NCBI RefSeq assembly: GCF_003217155.1
Contig: NZ_QJSU01000002.1
Location: 310,001-374,000, forward strand
Reading direction: 5' to 3'
DNA: 64,000 nt
DNA from: Psychrobacter fozii
Lineage (GTDB): Bacteria; Pseudomonadota; Gammaproteobacteria; Pseudomonadales; Moraxellaceae
Of the stretch, positions 57,852-64,000 are shown in pieces. The notes under the pieces were generated by a model. It had not been told where the DNA came from. It saw only the letters and a list, made by a program, of their open reading frames with translations, and ran no database searches. The position numbers were made by a program, and so were the translations under genes. How positions within the stretch are numbered: the first letter of the stretch is position 1; the number at the start of each line of letters is the position of its first letter.

Positions 57852-58919
57852 ATGCAACTACGCAACGATTTTGCCACCCACATCAGTGAACTTCACAATC
57901 CTATAGAGCGTCCATACTCTCAGCCTATAGACAAGACGCTACTTAACGATAATGAAGATGATATCAGCTACCTTAATAGAGAAATTCATAATATAAACCC
58001 TGATTACCTTACCTTTTTTCCTGCTTATTTCTGGTATTTTTATTTTGCTATTGGATGGGTTTATTTTTCTTCTTTTATGTTTTCTGTCACTTTTATCTTC
58101 CTGTTCATATTAAATAAGGATTTCGTGTTATCTGGTTTTACTGTATCGTTCATAATACTGGGCATTTTTATGTTTATAGTATTTTGCACACCTTTAGTCC
58201 TAATCCTCTATCAATTCATTACCAAGAAACCGTTTCGCACCCAATACTACTTTTTAAAGCAGCAGCAAAAAATAGCTTACTACTACCGTCCGCTATGGAA
58301 AATCAGACAGCCTTATGAGCTGAAAATAGTAGACTACAAGGACGTCCATCCAGACCTCCATCAAGACAAAGGCAATCGGGCGTATACACCCCTTAATCTT
58401 TATGTCGCTGATCCTGAGACAGGCGATATCACCCATCATCTAAAGTTAGAGGACTATAACGTCAATCCAAGAGTGCAATGGGCGTTTATTCGCACCTATA
58501 TGGAAAGCCCGAGTGAAGCGCTACCGATAGATTCAAAGTTATGTCAGGCTTATCCTACTGATACTAGCAAATCATTATTTGCCTGTAGCGACATTATCTA
58601 TCGAAGAGAGGGTTCTATAAATACGAAACATACTGGAGACACCGTTGTTGCCATGCTGGCTATAGGCTCACTTTATGCTTTAGGGAACTTATTTCACGGC
58701 AGTCATTATCAATGCGTCAAACGAGCGATTCTACATCCCGATGTGCAGAAGTTACTGACATGGGACGGTCAAGATAACCCGTATCCTATTCAACCAATTA
58801 CACCAGAAGCGGAGAAGGCATTTCAAGGTAAAAACTGGCAAGTGAATATCAGATGGATAGTGGCGATCGCGATTAACGTTGGTTTATTTGCTTGGGCGGT
58901 AGTGGCTTATAATGCTTAG
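57852..58919 (+). CDS. Divergent four-TM membrane protein of the immunity array
   Basis: 355 residues. Two hydrophobic segments at about 50-115, a basic strand region (FRTQYYFLKQQQKIAYYYRP) where the paralogues have RFNRKTRKVYV, RTYMESPSEALP in place of RRYMEGDD, a third segment near 265 (AMLAIGSLYALGNLFHG) and a C-terminal one. The topology and order of blocks suggest distant homology to the three preceding genes. Function inferred from position only. Confidence 0.6.
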   Translation: MQLRNDFATHISELHNPIERPYSQPIDKTLLNDNEDDISYLNREIHNINPDYLTFFPAYFWYFYFAIGWVYFSSFMFSVTFIFLFILNKDFVLSGFTVSFIILGIFMFIVFCTPLVLILYQFITKKPFRTQYYFLKQQQKIAYYYRPLWKIRQPYELKIVDYKDVHPDLHQDKGNRAYTPLNLYVADPETGDITHHLKLEDYNVNPRVQWAFIRTYMESPSEALPIDSKLCQAYPTDTSKSLFACSDIIYRREGSINTKHTGDTVVAMLAIGSLYALGNLFHGSHYQCVKRAILHPDVQKLLTWDGQDNPYPIQPITPEAEKAFQGKNWQVNIRWIVAIAINVGLFAWAVVAYNA

Positions 58920-59243
58920 CTAGTAGTTATCTACTACAGTCCCTGATTTGAAGAGTAAATAATATAAGTAGGGGGGTTGTCTAGAAGACCCATGAAATCA
59001 ATACTGATTTTAAGTAATGGACTCAAACTATAATTTAATAACTTTAAAATCGATACGGTATTGTTTGTATGAATGCTTACTGACTCTGCCATGCAAACAC
59101 AAGACAATCTACTACTCGTAGCCTATGATATGTAAAGAAGCATGGTTTTCAAAAGATATAGATGAAATTCTTACTGAAGACCATCTAGGAAGTGGGCGTT
59201 TAAAGAAGAGATTTAGTTCAATAAGAAATATTAAAGCATAAGA
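58920..59243. other. Intergenic region after the T6SS island
   Basis: About 320 bp, A/T-rich. It contains a 38-codon frame (59125-59241, MICKEAWFSKDIDEILTED...) without a ribosome-binding site, perhaps a fragment of a lost gene. No integrase or attachment duplication is seen. Confidence 0.35.
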
Positions 59244-59273
59244 AAAAGGCTTCCAATTGCTTGGAAGCCTTTT
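59244..59273 (-). terminator. Terminator of tRNA-Leu
   Basis: Perfect 13-bp stem aaaaggcttccaa / ttggaagcctttt, 4-nt loop (ttgc), 8 bp past the tRNA 3' end on the minus strand. Confidence 0.85.
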
Positions 59274-59280
59274 AATGTAA

Positions 59281-59367
59281 TGGTACCCGGAGCCGGACTT
59301 GAACCGGCACGCTATTGCTAGCGAGGGATTTTAAATCCCTTGTGTCTACCAATTTCACCACCCGGGC
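59281..59367 (-). tRNA. tRNA-Leu (anticodon UAA)
   Basis: 87 nt including encoded CCA. Minus strand begins GCCCGGGTGGTGAAATTGGT, anticodon stem-loop AGGGATTTAAAATCCCT with UAA, a long variable arm (class II) and TPsiC arm GGTTCAAGTCC. Acceptor pairs GCCCGGG with TCCGGGT as in E. coli tRNA-Leu(UAA). Confidence 0.97.
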
Positions 59368-59491
59368 AAAACTTGTTTTATCTAAAATGTAAGCTAGCTG
59401 ATAGACCATCTAGTTACTAGATAAGTGCTCGCTATTATAGTCAATTATGATAATAATGCAAGCTTAAATTAACGTAAAGTTAATAAATAAT

Positions 59492-59565
59492 TGGAGGCTG
59501 GAGTCGGAATCGAACCGGCGTTAACGGAGTTGCAGTCCGCTGCATGACCACTCTGCCATCCAGCC
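59492..59565 (-). tRNA. tRNA-Cys (anticodon GCA)
   Basis: 74 nt with CCA. Minus strand begins GGCTGGATGGCAGAGTGGT; anticodon loop CTGCAAC reads GCA; T arm GGTTCGATTCC; acceptor TCCAGCC; discriminator U, all typical of bacterial tRNA-Cys. Confidence 0.97.
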
Positions 59566-59753
59566 AATCAAGGTGGCCTATATTAGCAAAACTATAATAA
59601 ATTACAAGTGATTTTTTCATTAAAAACAGGTTATTTGCTACCTTATCTATAAATAACCCCAATTTAGAGTTATTTATACGATTAATAGGCTTTATGACGC
59701 TATCACCAAGCCAGTGCTCAGTGATGTTTTCTAAAAATAATGGCGATGAGACG

Positions 59754-59888
59754 CTAAACGATATCCTTGTTATCACGTTTTGCTTTTTTAATATCACGAT
59801 AGGTTGCGGTGCAAATTAATATGAGCACCCCTAGCGTAATCACTGGCCAAATCAAAATATATGAGCCGTAGATAAAGACGTTATCCAT
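59754..59888 (-). CDS. Small putative transporter subunit, 44 residues
   Basis: ATG at 59888 with GGAG 5 bases upstream. One transmembrane helix (YILIWPVITLGVLILIC) followed by a charged tail, RDIKKAKRDNKD. This matches the plan of the 'putative transporter small subunit' proteins encoded next to sodium:solute symporters (LIWPVI motif, then a cationic C-terminus). It lies 107 bp downstream of the symporter gene on the same strand. Probably a membrane partner of the symporter. Confidence 0.75.
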   Translation of the reverse strand: MDNVFIYGSYILIWPVITLGVLILICTATYRDIKKAKRDNKDIV

Positions 59889-59995
59889 ACTATCTCCTTA
59901 TAGTCTCTTTTAATAGTTATCGGATGATCAGTTTGATGACGCTATGACAAACTGACCAACCGCTGTTTGCGTTCAATAATTTCAGTTAAGACAAT

Positions 59996-61651
59996 TTAAA
60001 TTTGTGGTGTATCAGGCTTATTATCGTAGTCATCCACACGCTGCTTAATTAAGTCAAAGTCAAAATGTTCGTCACCCATCAGGCTGACTATCACACAGAC
60101 AATAGTACTAGCGCCATAAGCAGTCAGTGAGGCCAGTAAGACCATGTATTGACGTAGGAAGCCAGTGGAAAAGATTAGCATCAGTACGAGCGCGATAGCA
60201 GCGGCTCCCATGCCAATCTTACGACCTAAGAACCCAAAGACCATCAGACCAATCACGACAGCACCACCGACACTGGCGAGTATCTCGAAGAATAGGGCAG
60301 TGAAACCCGTAATTGGTAGTAATTCAAAGCGTACAACACAGAATAGAAGAAGTCCGATGATGACAGCTGAGGTGAAAGCAGTATTGGTGACGCGATTCCA
60401 GAACACACTGGCAATGACAGGAAAGACGATTGCACCCCATAATGCGCCAACGAAGACTAGCATCACTAAAATATCGAGCTTAAAGCTGGCAAAAATCAAT
60501 CCAGCTGCCGTCGCGACAATCATCGTGCCACGACCGACAAGCATCATAGTTTTCGGTTTAACATGACCTTTTTTGGCAATGTTTTTACCATAGACATCCG
60601 CCATCATAATCGTCGATAGCGCTGACAGATCTGAATCAGCGGTGGATGACAATGAGCCAATCACTAATATAAAGAATAATGCGATAAAGACGGGATGCAG
60701 ATAAGTGCTCACCATCTGTGGAATCAGGTTATTCATGTTGCCATCGAGTGGTTCGATACCGATGGTGACGGCCATCAATCCGATCATCCCTAGACCAATG
60801 ACGATACCTGCATAGCCCACAGTGGCTGTGACAAAGGTAGCCTTAATCTTAGTTTTATCAATCGCAAATAATCGTTGGGTAATGGTTTGGTTGCCGATAG
60901 CGTAAGCCAATACCGCAACGAAATAGGGCGCGCCTTGCTGAAAGAATGCTTCAGAAGAAAAGAAGTTTTGTTGCTCCAATGTCAGATTTGACAGTCCTTC
61001 AACCATGACTTCAGGCCCACCCATCGCAAATAGTACTGCTGGGATAATGACAACACCAATGGCCATCAACGCGACCAATTGGGCAAAGTCGGTAAATACA
61101 GATGCACGGAAGCCTGACGTCAACGTATAGCTCAATACCCCGATACCCGCGATCATCACACCGGTTTGGAACGATAATGGTGACAAGACTGACACCAGTG
61201 CTCCAGCAGCAGTGAAGTTGACCATCAAGCTAATTAAGCTGCCCATAATATTAGATATTGCTAAAATTAATTGGCTTGATGAACCATGGCGGGCATGGAT
61301 GAGCTCGCCTAACGTGTGACCATTGGGGGCAAGCTCACGAAAGCGCATACCAAAAGGGTAGATGAATAGAATCATCAACGCTCCCCAAAACCCATAATGT
61401 ATCGGTCCTGACACGCCGTATTTATAGCCAGAGGTAGCCGCAGCATAAAATGAAGCAGCCCAAATCCAAGTGGCGGTCATACTAGCCGCACCCATACCAA
61501 AGCCAACACCGTGGCCTGCGACCATAAACCCAGAAGTTGTTTCTTTGTCCTTTTTTATCAACAAAGAAAGCAGGTAAGTGCCGCCATAAAAAGCTAGTAG
61601 TAATAAAATAATGGTTAATGATGAAAATTGGAACAATGACTCAGTTTTCAA
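59996..61651 (-). CDS. Sodium:solute symporter (SSS family)
   Basis: 551 residues, about thirteen hydrophobic helices. Motifs: GFMVAGHGVGFGMGAASMTATWIWAASFYAA, ELIHARHG, TSGFRASVFTDFAQLV and GSLSSTADSDLSALSTIMMADV, as in urea- or acid-transporting members of the LeuT-fold SSS family. The start is probably TTG 61651 (GAGG 7 bases upstream); an in-frame TTG at 61666 is less well placed. The small subunit gene follows. Substrate cannot be read from the sequence. Confidence 0.9.
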   Translation of the reverse strand: MKTESLFQFSSLTIILLLLAFYGGTYLLSLLIKKDKETTSGFMVAGHGVGFGMGAASMTATWIWAASFYAAATSGYKYGVSGPIHYGFWGALMILFIYPFGMRFRELAPNGHTLGELIHARHGSSSQLILAISNIMGSLISLMVNFTAAGALVSVLSPLSFQTGVMIAGIGVLSYTLTSGFRASVFTDFAQLVALMAIGVVIIPAVLFAMGGPEVMVEGLSNLTLEQQNFFSSEAFFQQGAPYFVAVLAYAIGNQTITQRLFAIDKTKIKATFVTATVGYAGIVIGLGMIGLMAVTIGIEPLDGNMNNLIPQMVSTYLHPVFIALFFILVIGSLSSTADSDLSALSTIMMADVYGKNIAKKGHVKPKTMMLVGRGTMIVATAAGLIFASFKLDILVMLVFVGALWGAIVFPVIASVFWNRVTNTAFTSAVIIGLLLFCVVRFELLPITGFTALFFEILASVGGAVVIGLMVFGFLGRKIGMGAAAIALVLMLIFSTGFLRQYMVLLASLTAYGASTIVCVIVSLMGDEHFDFDLIKQRVDDYDNKPDTPQI

Positions 61652-62585
61652 ACTTATACCTCGCAATTGTTTTAAGTAAATAAAGTTTATTAAAATTATC
61701 TATTCCAAACTATTGAGCATACGACATGGCCTAAAAAGCCCTCATACTGGATGTATGTGGCTAATGTAGACAGCAAAAATACCAACTGTAGTGTTGAGCA
61801 AGTACTAAGTGTCGTGCCGCTGTTTTATGACTCACATCGTGTTAAATCAAAATGACAGGGGCTACTTTCAATAGGCGTCATTTCATGGATAAACCATGAC
61901 GCTATTAATAGGCATACACAAAGGTAGCTGAGTGCTAAAGAAAGCTCATATGATGAGCGTCTATAGCAGAATTACGAATGAGCACTAAGCCATGAGGGCA
62001 TGACCTGAGCTCGGTTTAGACAGCCTTATCAGCTGTAATAAGCAATAGTTAAGAGATTTTTACTCAACTATCGCATTGATGCATCACCTGTAATTTAAAT
62101 ACCAAATCCAGTACTGTGTGAATAATCAGCACAGTGAACTTGGTATTAATAAATAAAACTACAGATCTGTTAAGTGTATGTAACATGTTCGTGAGGTTAG
62201 GGTAACCTATTATGTCGTCAACCTCAAATGTTATGCAAGATTAAGAGGGTATTTCCTCAATTCAATTGCTTACCATCTAAATGTGCTAAAAGTAACTAAA
62301 TCTTGTCAAACAACGTCAGAAATTTGGTTAATGTCTCGATATTATCTACGCTAGCTTTCTCATTTGACGGCAACTTATCCTATTTTTATTAATATCTTTA
62401 AAATATGGACACGGCCTATCCTTGAACGTCGGAGCATTCAAGGGAAGTCATCAATAGATAGTCTAGGTTTAGTGAAAGGGGTGGTATTGAGAGTTGTTAC
62501 GAGAAGCTAATATGAGTAAATTTAAGATGATACCTATTCATTAGTTCTATGAATTAGCCTTTATTACAGAATACGTGATGATGGA
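61652..62585. other. Long intergenic region between the symporter and fdhD
   Basis: About 930 bp with stops in all frames and no recognised gene remnant. It should hold the symporter promoter. It contains one nested dyad (62098-62147). The remainder shows nothing I can support. Confidence 0.4.
62098..62147. repeat. Nested inverted repeat
   Basis: Outer arms aataccaa / ttggtatt enclose inner arms actgtg / cacagt around an 11-nt centre. It could form a two-part hairpin or operator. No T run follows. Confidence 0.5.
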
Positions 62586-63617
62586 TCAAATGCCTGAGTA
62601 GTAGGTCACTCTATCGTTACGTAAGAATCCTGCTAATCCCAATCCATAACGCTCAGCGACACGTACCGCTGTACTGGTAGGCGCAGACATGCCAACCAGC
62701 CAAGGTATGCGACCACGGATAGATTTCTGTACCAGTTCAATTGATAGGCGTGAGGTCATTAGTACACAGTCGACATCGACCTTTTGACGCAGTTGCCAAC
62801 CGATTAGTTTATCGAGGGCGTTATGACGTCCTACATCCTCAAATAGATATAACTGCTGCTGATGCATCGTTGCCGCTGCGTGTACGGCACCTGTCAGTTG
62901 GTGCGTGTGTTGTGTGGCATCGACTTGTTGTCGCATTTTTAATAAGTCGTCTAGACTCGGTGTTGTGGATTTTTTATTTGAGCCGTTTGATACATTATCT
63001 TGGGCGTAACTACTCAAATCAGGCAAAGCTTGTGCCAGTCCAGTGATACCGCACATGCCGCAACCTGTGCGCCCTGCGAGCTGACGTTTCTGTGCTTGGA
63101 TACGTTGATGGCAGCGTTGGTTTAAGACCAGTTCCACGATATAAATATCATAGTCCTGTAGCTGTTGTAAGGTTTGTTCAAGGCTTTCTGCTTCAGCATC
63201 TTCTGATTCCAGATCAGCTGATTCTTGAGTAAGGGGTTGGTAGCTTGCGGTATCGGTCAGTTGAGTGACGTCCCAATCAAGCAATTCATGGCTGTGTTGG
63301 ATCAAGCCTTCGCTAAATAAAAACCCAACAGCTAAATACTCTAGCTGATGCGGACTTGCCATCAATACCGCATAGTGAATACCATTGATAATGATGGCAA
63401 CCGCCGCCTCTACAGCGAGACTGGCGGGTTGGCGATCAATATGTACTTGAGCAATGTTGTCATCGTTGTTGTTAGCGGATGAATAGTAATGCTTTTCTGA
63501 TAAATGGGTACGTACCAGTGGCGTCATCGATGTATTTACGCTTTCAAACACATTGCTTTCATGCGGCTGTTCACTGGTGCGCTCATTTTCTTTAACATAG
63601 GTCTCAATTGTTATCAT
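62586..63617 (-). CDS. fdhD: Formate dehydrogenase accessory sulfurtransferase FdhD
   Basis: 343 residues. Carries sulfur from IscS to the molybdenum cofactor of formate dehydrogenase. The sulfur-transfer motif is in GRTGCGMCGITG (CGxCG), followed by FEDVGRHNALDKLIGW and LTSRLSIELVQKSIRGRIP-type blocks. The ATG at 63617 starts just after the preceding gene ends; the frame stays open further upstream but overlaps that gene. Longer than E. coli FdhD (277), with an acidic insert near 160-175. Neighbour is the matching dehydrogenase. Confidence 0.93.
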   Translation of the reverse strand: MITIETYVKENERTSEQPHESNVFESVNTSMTPLVRTHLSEKHYYSSANNNDDNIAQVHIDRQPASLAVEAAVAIIINGIHYAVLMASPHQLEYLAVGFLFSEGLIQHSHELLDWDVTQLTDTASYQPLTQESADLESEDAEAESLEQTLQQLQDYDIYIVELVLNQRCHQRIQAQKRQLAGRTGCGMCGITGLAQALPDLSSYAQDNVSNGSNKKSTTPSLDDLLKMRQQVDATQHTHQLTGAVHAAATMHQQQLYLFEDVGRHNALDKLIGWQLRQKVDVDCVLMTSRLSIELVQKSIRGRIPWLVGMSAPTSTAVRVAERYGLGLAGFLRNDRVTYYSGI

Positions 63618-63639
63618 TTTACGATCTACTTCCCACTTA

Positions 63640-64000
63640 CTATACTGGCTCAGCGATGCTTGCATTGACCCGTTGTAAGACAACCGTCGTTGATTTATAC
63701 GCTGGTATGTGTGAATCGGGCGCATGCGTGTCTAAGTCAAATAAGTCGTTACATTCAGGGTAATAGGCGGCAACAGCATTAGACGCAATATCCATTTCAG
63801 TCAATACCAGTGGCCCTAGTGTACGCGGCTGGCTAGTACCATTTGGATTACCTTGTCGAGATACCATGACACTATCACCTGCGTGCCAGCCTAGGCGGCT
63901 GATTTCATCAGGATGCATCAATAAAACATCACGGCGATTGGTTTGACGATAGCGATCTTTATAGCCAAAAATCATCGTATTAAATTGGTCATGACTACGA
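63640..64000 (-). CDS. Formate-dehydrogenase-like molybdopterin oxidoreductase alpha subunit (3' end, partial)
   Basis: The frame continues past the window edge: upstream of ATG 63975 it reads RSHDQFNT, then MIFGYKDRYR. This is the molybdopterin-dinucleotide-binding C-terminal domain of the YdeP/FdhF-type alpha subunits (SHDQFNT-x-I-Y-G-x-x-DRYRG). HPDEISRLGW, GDSVMVSRQG and VAAYYPECNDLF follow. About 120 residues are visible. It precedes fdhD by 22 bp, probably one operon. Confidence 0.9.
   Translation of the reverse strand, partial: RSHDQFNTMIFGYKDRYRQTNRRDVLLMHPDEISRLGWHAGDSVMVSRQGNPNGTSQPRTLGPLVLTEMDIASNAVAAYYPECNDLFDLDTHAPDSHIPAYKSTTVVLQRVNASIAEPV

Noticed and set aside
59125..59241. 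38-codon plus-strand frame (MICKEAWFSKD...)
   Set aside because: No ribosome-binding site or known family; mentioned only as a possible fragment.
59281..59565. tRNA-Leu/tRNA-Cys pair considered as an integration site for the T6SS island
   Set aside because: No integrase, no direct repeat of a tRNA 3' end found on the far side of the island in this window.
59480..59797. 105-codon minus-strand frame
   Set aside because: It runs through tRNA-Cys and overlaps the well-initiated small transporter gene in another frame.

Overview
The window reads as chromosome of a Psychrobacter-like gammaproteobacterium (Moraxellaceae). The genus is inferred from protein style and gene content: an Acinetobacter/Psychrobacter-type T6SS, a GTG-started acnB of the E. 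coli AcnB type, moderate G+C with A+T-rich spacers, and typical gammaproteobacterial RecJ, DapD, QueE and LipA. No database search was possible, so family assignments rest on recognised motifs.

1-7.5 kb is housekeeping: recJ, two tandem TRIC-type membrane proteins, a DMT-type exporter, queE, dapD and a monoacylglycerol-lipase-like hydrolase. 7.5-14.4 kb holds an arsenosugar-type cluster: arsS (radical SAM), a DUF547 protein, two rSAM/selenodomain-associated transferases (TIGR04283- and TIGR04282-like) and arsM. A convergent methylthioadenosine-phosphorylase gene could supply a depurination step. A decayed flavoprotein gene of the type found N-terminal to SelD lies just upstream. 14.9-18.5 kb is a TAXI-TRAP uptake operon. 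lipA, a carboxymuconolactone-decarboxylase-like gene with a 17-copy TATG repeat in front of it, acnB, a PACE-type exporter and an enoyl-CoA hydratase relic follow.

24.9-58.9 kb is a type VI secretion island. The plus-strand core runs TPR lipoprotein, TPR protein, tssB, tssC, hcp, tssE, tssF, tssG, clpV, tssA, vgrG2, DUF4123 chaperone, VasX-like pore-forming effector, then four membrane proteins that look like immunity proteins (three clear paralogues and one divergent). A divergent minus-strand arm carries vgrG1 with a transthyretin-like tail, a Tle1-type (DUF2235) phospholipase, lipoproteins and a DUF2931 protein. It ends in an effector fragment facing an FGE-like lipoprotein. No tssJ, tssK, tssL, tssM or PAAR gene is in the window, so the membrane complex must be encoded elsewhere. 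Both arms carry short relics of effector 3' ends in front of immunity-type genes, which points to repeated cassette exchange.

59.3-64 kb holds tRNA-Leu(UAA), tRNA-Cys(GCA), a sodium:solute symporter with a 44-residue partner protein too short for routine ORF calling, fdhD, and the 3' end of a formate-dehydrogenase-like molybdopterin oxidoreductase that runs off the window.
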